A stretch of DNA of 64,000 bases from Rhabdophis nuchalis (lineage: Eukaryota; Chordata; Lepidosauria; Squamata; Natricidae), in contig CM077643.1 in assembly GCA_039707465.1 (NCBI GenBank), positions 325,009,919 to 325,073,918 of the forward strand, in the 5' to 3' direction. Below are positions 20,937-33,370 of the stretch, piece after piece. The number at the start of each line of letters is the position of its first letter. Position 1 is the stretch's first letter. A program made the translations under genes and the position numbers. The notes under the pieces are model-generated. The model was not told the DNA's origin, did no database searches, and saw only the letters and a list, made by a program, of their open reading frames with translations.

Positions 20937-22251
20937 AGGGCCGGAGAGGAAGAGGAGGGGGCAGGCTTTCGATACCATTGACCATGGTATACTATTGCAT
21001 CGGCTGGAGGGGTTGGGGGTGGGAGGCACCGTTTTACGGTGGTTCTCCTCCTACCTCTCTGGCCGATCGCAATTTGTGTTGGCAGGAGAGCAGAGGTCGA
21101 CCTCGAGACCCCTCACATGTGGGGTTCCTCAGGGGTCGGTCCTCTCGCCTCTCCTGTTCAACACATATATGAAGCCGCTGGGTGAGATCATCCGTGGCTT
21201 TGGGGTAGAGTACCATCTCTACGCTGATGATACTCAGCTGTATATATCTACCCCAAACCACACCAACGATGCCGTAGCGGTGATGTGCCAGTGCCTGGAA
21301 GCCGTACGGATCTGGATGGGAAGTAACGGACTCAGACTCAACCCGACCAAGACCGAGTGGCTGTGGTTTCCGGCTGCCCGATTCAACCAGCTGGCCATAG
21401 GGGGCGAACATCTTGCCCCTGTGGATGGGGTGCGCAACTTGGGTGTCCTCCTGGATGCCCGGCTGTCCATGGAAGATCAAGTGACAGCTGTGGTCAGGAG
21501 GGCGTTTTACCAGGTTCGCATGGTTCGCCAGTTGCGCCCCCTATTGGATCGGGACGCCCTTCGCACAGTCACTCATGCTCTTGTGACATCCCGACTGGAC
21601 TATTGTAACTCTCTCTACATGGGGCTCCCCTTTAGGTGCACCCGAAGACTTCAGCTGGTCCAGAATGCAGCCGCGCGAGCAATAATGGGTACCGCAAGGT
21701 ATACCCATGTAACACCGCTCTTGCGCGAGCTGCACTGGCTACCTGTCGTCTTTCGGGTGCACTTCAAGGTGTTAGTTCTCATCTTTAAAGCGCTCCATGG
21801 CTCGGGACCTAGCTATCTGCGGGATCGGATTCTGCCCCATACATCTTCCCGGCCGATTCGCTCCCACAGAGAGGGACTTCTCCGGGTGCCGTCCACTAGA
21901 CTTTGTCAGCGGGCGACGCCCAGGGGAAGGGCCTTCTCTGTGGCAGGCCCAGCCCTCTGGAACGACCTTCCCCCCGACATTAGAACAACTACGGACCTCC
22001 GCTCCTTCCGTCAGAAATTAAAAACTCACTTTTTCTGCTTGGCCGGCCTAGGTTAGTCTCTACCTCAGGGGTTAGGGAATGTTAATTTTAAAATGGGGAT
22101 TTTAGTGCAGGGACAGTTGATTTAATCTGTTTTTATTGTATTTATTTATGTATATATTTTATGTTGTTTTAATTTTCCCTGTGCACCGCTCCGAGTCCCC
22201 TTGGGGAGAGGACGCGGTATAGAAAAATAAAATCTATCTATCTATCTATCT
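20937..22251 (+). mobile_element. L2-clade LINE, 5'-truncated, with TCTA tail
   Basis: About 1.3 kb from within the reverse transcriptase to the 3' end (CCCTGTGCACCGCTCCGAG, GTCCCCTTGGGGAGAG, then (TCTA)n at 22228-22251). It interrupts hAT sequence just after GCGCAACTCTTAGAAAG. Confidence 0.92.
20962..22056 (+). pseudogene. L2 reverse transcriptase, open but 5'-truncated
   Basis: One open frame of about 365 codons to a TAG. Visible RT motifs in order: AFDTIDHGILLHRLEGLG, GVPQGSVLSP (21121-21150), the catalytic YADD (21220-21231) in HLYADDTQLYIST, the WLWFP region, then the thumb and C-terminal segments (LDYCNSLYMGLPFRCTRRLQ, LRELHWLPVVF, AGPALWNDLPP). The endonuclease domain and early RT motifs are missing, so it cannot retrotranspose alone. 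The intact frame suggests a recent insertion. No host promoter or splice context is visible. Confidence 0.93.
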
Positions 22252-22545
22252 AGCCCCCTGGACAGAGCGCATGCCGGGGGGGGAGAGCGCAGGCGCGGCC
22301 GCTCACGCCGTTGGGGGCCCAAGAGGGGCAAGTGAGCCGACTCATCCCCCCGCGCATGCGCTGCCTGTTCCCCCTCCCACCCGCTCCCCGTCTACGCCGG
22401 CCGAGCCATGGCCACCGGTTCGCGGAATTTTTTTAACATGAAACCGGTCCCTGGTGCCAAAAAGGTTGGGGACCCCTGCTCTAAAGCACCTGAACAAGAA
22501 GAAATGGATGGAAACTAATGAAGGAGAAATGGAGAGTAAGACCTA

Positions 22546-23215
22546 TCTTATCTTTTGCCTCAGGCAATAAAATGGAATCATTGGATAAACTGAACTTTGA
22601 GGGTGAGATATTTTTAGATCTCACCCATCCTGGGATTGATCAATGCCCCACTGCCTTCCACACACCCCTGCCAGAGTGATTTATTCATTTATAATTTTTT
22701 AAAAATAAAAACCAAATAAACCATATGGTTCAGCTACTTTTCCTGGTTTAATATTTTCACAGCTTCAGAAACATCCCTTATTGTTATAGATCTATTCATA
22801 ATTTGTCTTTGTTTCTCTGTAATCCTTGGTTGATTTTGTTTTGTTTTGTTTTAAATTCATCTATTTTCTCCAAAGGAATATTATGTCCCTTATATAAATT
22901 AGAAGAATACTGATTAAATGCTTTTTGCATAGCACATTATCTATTACTATAGCATCTCCTTCTTGGTTTAATATCATTTTCTTTTCTTTTCGTAATTTTT
23001 ATACTAACCATTTCTCTGGTTTATTTGCAAAAAATTTTGCATAGTTTATTTTTAATTCCATTTCTTTCTAGTGTTAACATGGATAGCTGTTGCTGTAAAA
23101 AGTTTAATTTGATGAAAGATGTTTACATTCTCTGGAAATGTTTTCAATTCTTCTTTTTTTAAATTTCATGTAGAATAACCCGTTTTATTAAGTCTCTTCT
23201 TTTTGAGTTCAGCAT
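22546..23215. other. No feature recognised
   Basis: AT-rich, with a short TTTTG run near 22835. No repeat ends identified. Confidence 0.5.
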
Positions 23216-23217
23216 TA

Positions 23218-23717
23218 CAGTGGTACCTCGGTTCACGAACGCCTCTGTTCACGACCAATTCGGATTACGACCAAAAATTTCCCAAAAAATGTGCCCCGAT
23301 TCATGAACACCGTTTCGGTTCACGAACGGAAAAGTTCGTAAAAATACGCTCCGCTTCACGAACTCCGCCTCGCTTCACGAACTCCGCCCTCGCATCATGA
23401 ACAGAAAAGTTCGTAAAAATGCTCGGATTCACGAACCCCGCCTCGCTTCACGAACCGGAGCCGCGGACATTTTAAAAACAAGGTCAGAACAGATTAACCG
23501 GATTTACATTGAACCCTATGGGAAACTGTGCCTCTGTTCATGACCAATTCTGTTCGCGAACAGAGTCAGTTCAAGAATCACGACCAAAAAACAAGGTCGG
23601 AACGGATTAACCGGATTTACATTGAACCCTATGGGAAATTGTGCCTCGCTTCACGACCAATTCGGATCGCGAACAGAGTCAGTTCACGAATTAAGTTCGT
23701 GAACCGAGGTACCACTG
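23218..23717. mobile_element. Tigger-like (Tc1/mariner) MITE, complete
   Basis: 500 bp. Inverted ends CAGTGGTACCTCGGTTCACG and GTGAACCGAGGTACCACTG, flanked by TA on both sides (23216-23217, 23718-23719). The CAGTGG/TA pattern is typical of pogo/Tigger MITEs. No transposase. Repeated TTCACGAAC-type motifs fill the interior, and a unit of about 113 bp is tandemly duplicated (about 23475-23587 and 23589-23695). Confidence 0.93.
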
Positions 23718-23719
23718 TA

Positions 23720-24527
23720 TATACAATACCTTCTAATAAAAGATTTATTGCACATGATTCTTAAATCAGTGCCAAATCTTCTTAAATCTTCTTTTGGTTT
23801 TGTTATCCAGAAAATGATGAAATTTATCAAGAGAAATTTTATTCTGCCATAAAAGAAAATTTCTCTCAATCTGTTTTAGAAAAATTGATTCCTAGGTCAA
23901 TTAGAAGTGAAATTCAGCTGAGTTTATTGGCCATAAAGACTACATCATGACTGAGAACCTACAGATGAAATTCCATGCTTCCCAGCAGCTCAGCTTGCAA
24001 GCCAACTGCAAAAACTTCTATTCCTGCAGTTGACTTATGAGGAGCAGCTGCCCAGAGGACAAGTGGAGTGTACGCAATGTCTCCTTCATCCATAGAGATT
24101 TCAGTATCCATTGTTGGCCTTTTGGGTGCCGATCACTACCATGATCTTCTTTGAAGAAGGCTAGTCTGTCATAAACCTCACTAGAATCTTGATGCCAAAG
24201 TGATTTAGATGGTGGAACCTAGTACTGCTTGAAGCTGTCATGGACCTCCTAACCTTCCAATTTTTTCCCAAACTGCACATACTGTACATTTCAAGGGTGC
24301 CATTCTGGATGATTTTGGACAATCTTTGCTGGATTGTAAGGGTAGAATTGAAGATGTTTTGTCTCCAAGAAGCTTCCCACTAGAATTTCCATCGAATTAA
24401 GGGGCTACAGAGTTGTAAGAAGAAACAACAACAACAACAATATAAAATTGTGCTACGAAATGCTAATAAGCCATTTTGGCAATAGACTTTAGTAACACCA
24501 TACTGCTAAGGGATGTAAGGAGGCTTC
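23720..24527. other. No feature recognised
   Basis: Low-repeat sequence with a short CAA run near 24424. No ORF or transposon end. Confidence 0.5.
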
Positions 24528-24535
24528 ATATAGCC

Positions 24536-24670
24536 CAGGGGTCTGCAACGTTGGCTCTTTTAAGACTGGTGGACTTCAACTCCCAGAGTTCCACAGCCAG
24601 CTATGCTGGCTGGGGAACTCTGGGAGTTGGAGTCCACCAGTCTTAAAAGAGCCGACTTTGCAGACCCCTG
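24536..24670. mobile_element. Foldback hAT MITE, near-perfect hairpin
   Basis: 135 bp. Ends CAGGGGTCTGCAACGTTGG and CGACTTTGCAGACCCCTG. Perfect duplications ATATAGCC (24528-24535 and 24671-24678). Same subfamily and length as 19432-19566. Confidence 0.96.
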
Positions 24671-24678
24671 ATATAGCC

Positions 24679-27600
24679 TATGATCCATAGACTGTGCACT
24701 TCAACTGTCAACTAAATTAACAAAAAGAAAGAAACCAACCAGAATCTTCTATGGAAGTTCACCCAAACTATTGTTTATTGTCCATGTTAGCACTTGATGT
24801 TTATACTGACAGGTTCCCCGATTTTTATTTGGGGGGGGGGGGTTTACATTTATTCCTTATTTACAATCGAACTTCTCCTGATTATATTTAGTAAATTCAT
24901 TAAAACCAGCATATACCCCCGTTCCTTGGGAAAATGTAATTCTTCCTCACAAGTTTTTTTAATCTATTTTCCACAAATAGAATTGGCTGTATAAAATTGC
25001 TATTTAAAAATATTTTTAAAAGCTTTCTCCAGCTCCCAATTTTAGATAATAGGAGGATATGACAGGGCCTCCAAGTTTTATCTGAGTCAGTTGAATGGCT
25101 TTGCACTTGATGTCATTTGATGTTCGTGGATTGTATTGGATGCCTACGATGTCTGGCATAATATTGATTCAAGATAACCAACTTCCTATGAGTGCAAAAG
25201 CAAGAATTGTTTTTCCACTGGAGGGTGCTATGCCTGAGCCAAACTTGGCAGCTCATTTTTGCCATTCTGATTCATTAAAGAATGCTGTACAAAACATACT
25301 GTTAATGAATCCTGATGAGCTCGTGTTTAGGACGGGTTGGGTAAGATTATTGTTTTATGTCAGAATGTTAACATTTGAATCAACCCTCAGAAATATTTTG
25401 TAATCTCCTGTTAGAGAAGACAGCGAAGGAGAATGATGAATCAAGAGTGCAGGTGGAAACATGCTCATTCCTGTGAAATATACCAGTGTCCTTCTTGGCA
25501 GACATGTTTTACCTGTCCTAGGAGGACATGACTAACAGCAGCTGTTCTGTGTGTGCTGCCTCTCGCAAATTCAGCATGCACAGGCCATGGGAACGGTGGG
25601 AAGGGGCCAAGTGCTTGTGTACATTGTCTTCCATAAATCATATGCACTAGTTCTACTGTATCATTATAAGGTGCCTCTTCTCACCCTTTCTACTTCCTCT
25701 TGCTAGTTTGTCATCAGTTCAGGTGGAATGTAATCATGGTACATTGTTAAAATGGTTGATAGGAGGGCTATAATTGTTTAATACTTCCACAGGGTAACAG
25801 AAGTGTTACTCCGGCTTGCAAAATCTCACACCAAAATGAATATATGTTAAAGAAAAATAGGAGTGAGTGGTGTTAGACTAGGTTTACTACCAAAATATAT
25901 AAGGTATCCAAAACAACATTTCACGGTGCCATTTCCTGAAATTCTGGCTTTCCATCCAGTTCTAGGGTGGAGAATATTGAAAAGTTTGCTAATTGTTTGA
26001 ACAAATCATTGCTTACCTCTCACTTGTCGTCCTTTGCAATCCTCCCCCAGTAGGCAGCAGTCTGCAGGTAGCCTAAAGTCTAATCCTTGCCTGTTGCTCC
26101 TTTTGAAAAAAATTAACACACTCACTCTAATCAGGTTGCAGAGCTACAATATCCTTCATTGGCACCAGGTTTTGGTCAACTCACTTCACTTGCAGGAAGG
26201 TTTTTTTTTTTTAATTGTCCTTAACACCAGAATAAAAAGTAATTCTTCAAGTGGCCAGTTAAATGCAAGATAGATGAGACATGCATACTGGTAATCAGGT
26301 ATTTGCAAGAGAAAATCTTTGCAAGCTTTAGGAAAGAGCGAGAGAGATGTCCCGCCAAACATCCACCTGCAAACTGTTCAATGGTCTCCAAAATGTAAAG
26401 ATTGGAAACACACTGCTGAAGATCTGGGAAGCATGAAAAGGTGAGAATGGGATGCAGCAGCAGCTCATGTCAAAGTACAGAAAAATTCCAAATTACTTCA
26501 GCTACAATAATAAAATCTTCCCTCCTTCTGAAATTGGCAATAATGTGCAAAGATCTTTAGCATTATGAGTTTCTCTCTCTCTTCTAGTCAGAGAAATTAG
26601 TCATGTGCAAAACTACTGGTAGGAGGCATATCACTCCAGTCTTGTATTCTGAAGACTTCCTGGAAACCATGTCTGTCAGTCAGTCAGTCAGTGATTCTGA
26701 TGTGGCTGCAAGGCGTTTGCCCATCTAATTCTTGGAAGAGGCATTCCTCTATTTAGTTCTCAATTCATTACTCATTAAACAAAGAGCCAATCATGCAGTA
26801 AGCACCCTCATTCTGATAATATTATTTGACAGTGATGGAAACACATTTCTTTCCTGCCCCGAAGAACAAAAGTGGACATATATCAAATGATAACTGCTGC
26901 TGTTCTTGGCATCATTCCTATCTAACTGCAGCTGGATGCATATTTGTCATGGAGTTTGTTATTTTAGACCAGTTGGATTAATAATCCTCACCCCAAAATG
27001 GCACTCTGACTAATGAGAAAAGGAACAAAGAGTAATTTCAAGCCCATTAAAAACAAGAACTTTACATTATAACTTTAATATGAACATTCAATCCTATTTA
27101 TACTATAATAAAACATTACTAATCATTTAAAAGGCTAAACTTAAAGGGTTTGTCCTACTGCCCCTTGGAAAACTGAAAGACCAGCCGTTTGTTTGTATGA
27201 ACTACAAAGCAATCTTGATAAGCTTCTGAGCAATTTCCTCAACCAAGACAGATGATACGTCAATCCAGTTGCTATCAGATTTTGATGCATTTATATAATT
27301 TGATATTCCTTTTATGGTTGAGGATTCTGTCAATAAAGATAAGGGTGTAATTAAAAAAAAGAGTTGGTTTCTTAAATATAAGGCTACCCTCAAGCATTCT
27401 TCATTCTTAGTCATGGCTTTTTCTAAACTCCACTTCATTTTCAGTCAAGAATTTAAGCCTTTTCAGTGGACATAAAGATTTGGCAGGGTCTTTTAGTTCT
27501 CAAATCTTTTATTTGCTTATGCCTGGATACTCAATTACCATATGGATGGCTGTGTTCTAGTTCAGAGTAAGAAAATCTTTTTCTAGCCTTTGCTAGGTAA

Positions 27601-27929
27601 TCTCTCCTTTCTGTGTCAATTTTCACAGCATGATGCATCTCAAATGATGAAAATGAGCCTTCCCTTTTTTTGTCTGTCCTTGAAAAGCATTCCAACAGTT
27701 GTTTTGATTGAAACGGACTTATCTGAGTCTCTCCTGGAATGAGGTCTTTGCAAGACACCCTTTTTTTTTGCCATGTTTAATTTTATAAATATTAATAAAT
27801 AAACAAAAGCAATATCACAAAAAGGAAGCAAGCCACATGCAGCATTTTAGGGGAAATATGAGACTGAGACTTTTAAATGCAGAGGTTTCATGACATGCTA
27901 AGAATCTGAAATTGTGCATCCCAAACTAG
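24679..27929. other. Low-repeat stretch, no gene recognised
   Basis: About 3.2 kb without a recognisable transposon end. It contains a G12 run (24831-24842), a short CAGT run near 26669 and ORFs of at most 102 codons (25095-25403), with no domain and no convincing splice context. Single-copy intronic or intergenic DNA is the simplest reading. Confidence 0.55.
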
Positions 27930-27937
27930 CTCTAGAC

Positions 27938-28570
27938 CATGGGCCCTCAAACTATGGGCCATGGGCTACATGTGGCCCGCCGAAACCATTAATCCGGCCC
28001 ATGCAGGAGGCTGCCCAGCCCACATCACCCCACTCACCCTTCAGCCGAGTGCAGGACTTACATTCATGAGCCCTATGGACTGGAACTGAAAGGTAAGGCC
28101 AACAATTTTGGACTGCAGAGACATTCTGGAGGCAGGGAAGGGGAAACATGGGGTGCACAGATACTCCAGGAGGCCAAGATATTGACAAAAATGACCCATT
28201 TTTTGGTCCCAAAACCGAGCTGTTTTTGCCTGTTTTTAGCCTGCAGAATGCTTCTGGATTGAGGGGGGGAATGGGGCACACAGACACCCCAGGAGGCCCA
28301 AAAACGGGCGCAAATGGCCCATTTTTCCTTGGAGCTGAAAAGAATTGCTGCAAAACTGAGTTTCCTGAAGTGGCCCACTAGACTCCTAAACAACTGAAAA
28401 AACTAGTAAAAAGAAAAGGCAACCAAAAGTGCAACCTGCAAACAAAAGCAAATAAAACACCCCAAGGAGCAAAACAAATTAAAGTTTAATTTGTATGCAT
28501 TGTTCAATTAGCCATGTCCACCTAGTAACATGACCACCTAGTCACATCCACCCAGCAAGTCCAGCCCCCC
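27938..28570. mobile_element. hAT element, CAGGGGTCCTCAAACT type, right end lost
   Basis: Left end CATGGGCCCTCAAACTATGG after CTCTAGAC (27930-27937), followed by TGTGGCCCGCCGAAACC. The interior holds two related units of about 115 bp (around 28140-28250 and 28260-28365, each with ACTCCAGGAGGCC- or ACCCCAGGAGGCC-like sequence). Near 28560 it reads CAGCCCCCCAACAGTCTGA, after which L2 sequence begins, so the terminal inverted repeat is missing. The 133-codon antisense ORF across it is not a transposase. Confidence 0.75.
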
Positions 28571-28575
28571 AACAG

Positions 28576-28737
28576 TCTGAAGACGCACCTATTTTGCGCT
28601 GCCGGGCTATCATAATTTTAAAGGGATTTTTAATAATTGATTTTAGTTTGGGATTTTAAATATCGGCCAATTATTTAATATTTCTTTTTAATACTGTTTA
28701 TTAAATTCTGTATTATCATTTTTATTCTGGCTGTAAA
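28576..28737 (+). mobile_element. L2-like LINE 3' end
   Basis: GAAGACGCACCTATTTTGCG, GGATTTTTAATAATTGATTT and a T-rich 3' UTR lead directly into (GATA)n. The usual GGGCGG 3' box is absent, so this is a variant or worn terminus. Confidence 0.6.
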
Positions 28738-28851
<114 letters not shown>

Positions 28852-31800
28852 TGAATTACTCCAAGGAAAATATCTCTGGTGAAGCAATCAGACAACACTC
28901 CTCCATCAGCCAACCCCACTGCAGGAAAAGAGTGATGCTGTCATTCACACACACACAAATCTTCTATTAAGCTAAGGTGTCATTTTATTCATGACACGGA
29001 ATGATACAGGTTACAACAGAGTCAAAGTCACCTCTTGACTGATGTTTTCGCATAGACTTATTTTTGCTACTGAAAATAGAAGTATCCATTCTACAGCTGT
29101 AAGGCATACGAAGTAATTGCTTTCCAGATAATTAGAGACCGGTGTTTTCCTAAGCACTTTGGTAAGGCAACCTCAAGCACCACAATTAAAACTTTTGTTA
29201 AAATGTGTATATTCGCATAAATAATTAAGCTATAGCCTTCCAGGTGTATCATGTTTTTTTAAAAAAAATAAATGAATAAGTTTTATAATTTAAAAGTATT
29301 GTTAGCCTTAGGGATATCCACACTGCTATTTATTTGTTTGAGCTTCTCTTAATTGTCAAACAGGGATGATGCATAGATTTCATTAAAACTTTCATTGTTT
29401 GTGGGCAAAATCCACACGTGACAGCAGGAACATGAACTAAGATCACGTGGAGGTATAATTTAAAGAAAAACGAGGCTGAGCTGAGGACCCACTGCCAATG
29501 GAACTCTTCTACCAGATTCCTGTCAAATATTAGGTTTTACCTCAGGGCAGGGAAATGCGGCATGAGGTGGGGGGTAAGGGAAAAATGTTTTTGTGGCAAA
29601 GTTCCTCATGTGGGCTTGAGGAATGTGCTTAGTGCCTGTCAGCCCTTTGAGATAGACAAGGTTAAGGGATAGGTATGTCCCTTTCTCTGCCCCATCTTAT
29701 AAAAAAGTAAATCAAGGCAGACATATTTGTTTCTCATGATTTCCTCTTTCCTAGCACTGACACATCTTTTCTGAAACTCTCCTCTTAATAGTTTATCCAT
29801 CCCTTTTTCATTCCTAGGGCCAGGTCTATATTCTTTTACAGCATCCAAAAAAATGGAAGAACCCATTCATCATATCAACTCTAACCTGGAGAAAAGGCTG
29901 AGATAGGAATTGCAATGCCTATTGCTTCTTTTGTAGCTGGTAGTCAAGCACTTGGTTTGTACGTTCAGCATCTGGTCTGTCCAAAGGACCCTTACAAATA
30001 AAAGAAGAATGAATGCTCCAATATCTGAATAATTGCTACCAGCCCCAAGTAATTGCATTCCATCAAATAGACCAGAAACCTGTTTTTCTCTAAAACTGAT
30101 CTGTCTGTTCATTAATAGTTTGGGCTGGTCGAGCTGTCTTAGATATGCAGATACAGATTGCTGAAGAGACAGCATAGAATTTGATGTTTTGTGATGTTTT
30201 GTGTTTATGACCGGTGCTACCTGTGCTGCACGAAGGGCGCCACTCACCAAACAATCAGAATTTCAAAATTTGGCCTCACTCATTGTGCACTGCGGCCCAA
30301 TGCAAGTAAAGAAATCTCGCCTATTGTTCCATCAGTACGATAGATGACTATCTATGTCCCTCCCTCAATGTTTAATGGTGATGGTGAGGTTGATGATAAT
30401 AATGCCACTCTTAATGTAATTATTGTTTAGATCACAAAGACTGAAAAATAAAAGAAAGAAGCAAAAGTAGATAACCTGCCCAAGAGTCGTGATGCAGCAG
30501 AATTTTGAAATTGTGATTGTTTTGTGAGTGGGGCCAATGGCAGTGCATTCTCTGAATGCCTCTGGGCATTTCAGCTCTGTATCCCACAACAGCAATTGTG
30601 TAATAGAAATGCTATGATGAATTGATGGGTTCATTAGTCTATAATTTAAGAATCAATGGGCAAAGCTTCATAAAGAAACACAGCTCACGGTGGCAAAGTT
30701 CCAGCACTTTAATTGCAGCAGGAGCTCAATGTCGACATTTATTTTCTTAAATGCTTCCCAAGAACAAAGAAAACAATCACACAGATTGAGAGGCTGAAGG
30801 GTAATGTGGCAGTTGGGCAAGTTTGTGTGTGTTTGTGAGACAGGGAATGAGAATGAATAGCTTCACTGGAAAATCACTTGGAACAGCTTGGCAGTATTTT
30901 CTGCAGTATTAGAAACAGTACAGATGACATATTTTTTGCATTCCCTAACTAGGCTGCCCTAATGAACATTCTGAGCAAAACCAGCTGCTTTCATGGTGAG
31001 AAGGAGAAAAATAAAATGGTCCATTAGTGGTGGGAAGTTGTAGATGTATCATATATGTTTATCATTGACCTATTAGTAAAGACACACTCCATCTAATGGG
31101 TTGACTATAGATTTAGTCCTATAGAAAGTCAGCCAGGTTTGAATTAAGGCAATGATTTGATCTGTCCCAATTTAAGCATGGGTGAGCTTTGAAGCCACTT
31201 GTTACAACCTAGTGATGTTTTAAAGAACAGCCAAAAGAGTGCATATCTGTGCTTCAATTCATTTTCAAGACATTTTATGCTTGTAGCTTTGAGAAACAGT
31301 TACAGTTACTCAAAACACCTGAAGATGATCTATTATTTGGATTAGTTTAGCATCCACCATGATAGGTCTTGAAATATGCACATATTTTCACAAGGACCAG
31401 CTGGATTTAATGCAAAAGCCATGCAATGTCAGTTTGAGTTTGGGTGTGGAGGTTGTAATCAAAGATGGACACTCTGAACTTCAGAATATTAGCCCACCTA
31501 GATTGTAACCTATCATAGCTGGACACTTTGTGTCTCGTAACTCTAGAGTTATCCCTGATGTGTTACACCACAGAACCTCCATCCCTAACCAGCCAGCCAA
31601 CTTCTATACCCATGTAGTTATTGAAATATCTGGAAGGCTTCAGGGGTACCCATTGCAGGCATCAATGCAATCATTAATTTCCACAGATTCAGTGCTGATT
31701 TATTGTCAACAGTAACTTTTGTATGTCATTACTGTACCAAAAGCCAATAAAGAGTGACTTTGCAGAAGTCATTTTCCTTCCTCAGCTCCTCTGGGAAAAG

Positions 31801-32285
31801 GAGAAAATGTTTTGAGAAAAAAAGCATAAGAACCTTTATTTCCATTCTGATATATCTAATTAAGAGTGACTATCGCACAGAAAGATTCCCAGACAAATAT
31901 GGATATTTATTTGATTTGATCAAAGTATTTCATTAATGTATTCTTTTAAAATACTTAGAATGTTAATGAAGACCATACCAAATATGGAAATAAAATATAA
32001 CATTTTAACAAAAATAAATGAAAAATACAAAACACACACAAGCCCAAATAGCTTTGTTAGAGGACATCGAAAGCCTGCGGCTGCTGCCATCACCAATTCC
32101 AGAAATGATGGCACCACTGCTAAGCCTGCAGGAAAGGGAACTGATGGGAGCTAGGATAGTAATCTTCAAATTTTTGAAATGGATTGGGCTTGTTTTCTGT
32201 AGCCTCAGAGAGCAGGGCCAGAACCAATAGGTTTAAAATTACAGACAAGGAGCTGAAGCCCCCACAATTTCCAAAGGCAAATTCT
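28852..32285. other. Low-repeat stretch, no gene recognised
   Basis: About 3.4 kb without clear transposon ends. The longest ORF (29870-30250, minus, 126 codons) has no domain I recognise. The segment 30680-30960 (CTTTAATTGCAGCAGGAGC) has no repeat signature and could be conserved non-coding DNA, but the sequence alone cannot show that. Confidence 0.5.
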
Positions 32286-32440
32286 GTTCCATTGGTTGAT
32301 TGTTCTCACTGTCAGAAAGTTCCTCCTTATTTCTAGGTTGAATCTCTCCTTGGTCAGTTTCCATCCATTATTCCTTGTCTGGCTTTCAGGTACTTTGGAA
32401 AATAGCTTGACCCCCTTCTCTCTGTGGCAGCCCCTTTTTG
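32286..32440 (-). mobile_element. CR1 LINE fragment, reverse
   Basis: GGTTGATTGTTCTCACTGTC, GAAAGTTCCTCCTTATTTC, CAGTTTCCATCCATTATTCC and TTGACCCCCTTCTCTCTG match the complement of CR1 C-terminal coding sequence (compare 42430-42560). Confidence 0.88.
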
Positions 32441-32449
32441 ACTGTATGA

Positions 32450-32590
32450 GCTGTCAGCCAGTGGAACAGACTGACATGATGTGTAGATTTCCTTCCCTAA
32501 AGGTCTTCTAACAGAGCCTGGAGGATAGAGATAATTTAGTGAATCTAATTGGTGGTTGAACTAGATGACTTCTGTGGTACTTTCTATTTT
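32450..32590 (+). mobile_element. CR1-type LINE 3' end, forward
   Basis: CCAGTGGAACAGACTGACA, AAAGGTCTTCTAACAGAG, GGTTGAACTAGATGACTTC and TTTCTATTTTGTGATACC follow a CR1-type 3' terminus. It adjoins the reverse fragment tail to tail and resembles an older subfamily. Confidence 0.65.
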
Positions 32591-33269
32591 GTGATACCCT
32601 GATAGCTGTTGCTATGCCTTGTTATTTACAAAATGTGTTACTAACAACAAGCAAAGCCCGACATGGGATTAAAAACTACATATCATTTATTGCAAAAGAA
32701 TTCTGAAAAAGTATTTGAAAGAGATCCAATTATAAGGTCTTAAGTTACTGGATGCTGCAAATAAACAGGTGTTTCTGCAGACTTCCTAGATGGCAATCCA
32801 TTTGGATGTAAATGGACGCCTGGTTTTCTAGAGGGAGAACAGGGACTGGTCAAACTTTTTCTTTATACTGTGCCATTTCTTCTCAAAACTTTGGCTTAAT
32901 AAACCCTGTCAGCTTCTCTAGCAAATAATACCCCATGGCAATCTTTCAAATTCAGACCAATACTATGGAAGACTAACAGTTCTGGTCTCTCAAGAATGTT
33001 TTTGCAAGTCAATTTTGAAGTAGGTCATTTTATTAAAAGGTCTTCACACTTTTGCTCATGAAAAAAATCTGGAGTTATTTGATCTGTGATAAAGCTGGCT
33101 AATATATCACTGAAACCATAAATGTAAAATAGAGATGTGCAGTTACTGGCGGTCACAAGTGAGGAATACAGAGCTCTGTGGATGCCCATGTTGAAGCATC
33201 TAGCCCATTGCATATCATACTTTCTTTGCAGACTCTACATTTATCTAGTCTTTCCTAAATTGGCATCCA
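32591..33269. other. No feature recognised
   Basis: AT-rich, with no repeat end or ORF of note. Confidence 0.5.
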
Positions 33270-33370
33270 GCATAAGAACATAAGAACATAAGAATAGCCT
33301 TGCTGGAACAGGCCACAGCCCATCCAGTCCAGCATTCTGTCTCACACAGTGGCTCACCATTTGCTTCAGG
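33270..33370 (-). mobile_element. CR1-type 3' end with CATAAGAA octamers
   Basis: CATAAGAACATAAGAACATA is an octamer tail. It leads into GAATAGCCTTGCTGGAACAG and CATCCAGTCCAGCATTCTG, the complement of a CR1 3' end. This subfamily is distinct from the pentamer-tailed copies. Confidence 0.82.

Larger units (their letters stand above)
20849..22478. mobile_element. hAT MITE, CAGGGGTCCCCAACC family, enlarged by an L2
   Basis: Ends CAGGGGTCCCCAACCCC and GGTTGGGGACCCCTG. Flanks CGCTAAAG (20841-20848) and CTCTAAAG (22479-22486), one mismatch. Subterminal CCGTGGCTTGATAGGAACC and AACATGAAACCGGTCCC match 2040-2473. The GC-rich remainder (22252-22440) is hAT interior. Confidence 0.9.
20704..22545 (+). 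mobile_element. CR1 LINE fragment split by a hAT that contains an L2
   Basis: 20704-20848 translates with CR1 ORF2 resemblance (YEEQWQELGMSTLMNGRTKG, then VFQYLRCCYKEERVNLFAKA), and 22487-22545 continues it (CACCTGAACAAGAAG, ATGGATGGAAACTAATGAAG). The hAT at 20849-22478 separates the two parts. Three insertion layers: CR1 oldest, then hAT, then L2. Confidence 0.85.

Noticed and set aside
25095..25403. A 102-codon plus-strand ORF
   Set aside because: No domain, no neighbour evidence and ordinary length for chance.
27952..28393. Antisense ORFs of 106 and 133 codons with internal repeats
   Set aside because: They are the translation of two related 115-bp units in a hAT element interior. The repeated GPPGVSV-like peptide reflects the DNA repeat and is not a protein domain.
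29870..30250. A 126-codon minus-strand ORF in low-repeat DNA
   Set aside because: No recognisable domain, no matching splice sites that I can defend, and an ORF of this length is expected by chance in 64 kb.
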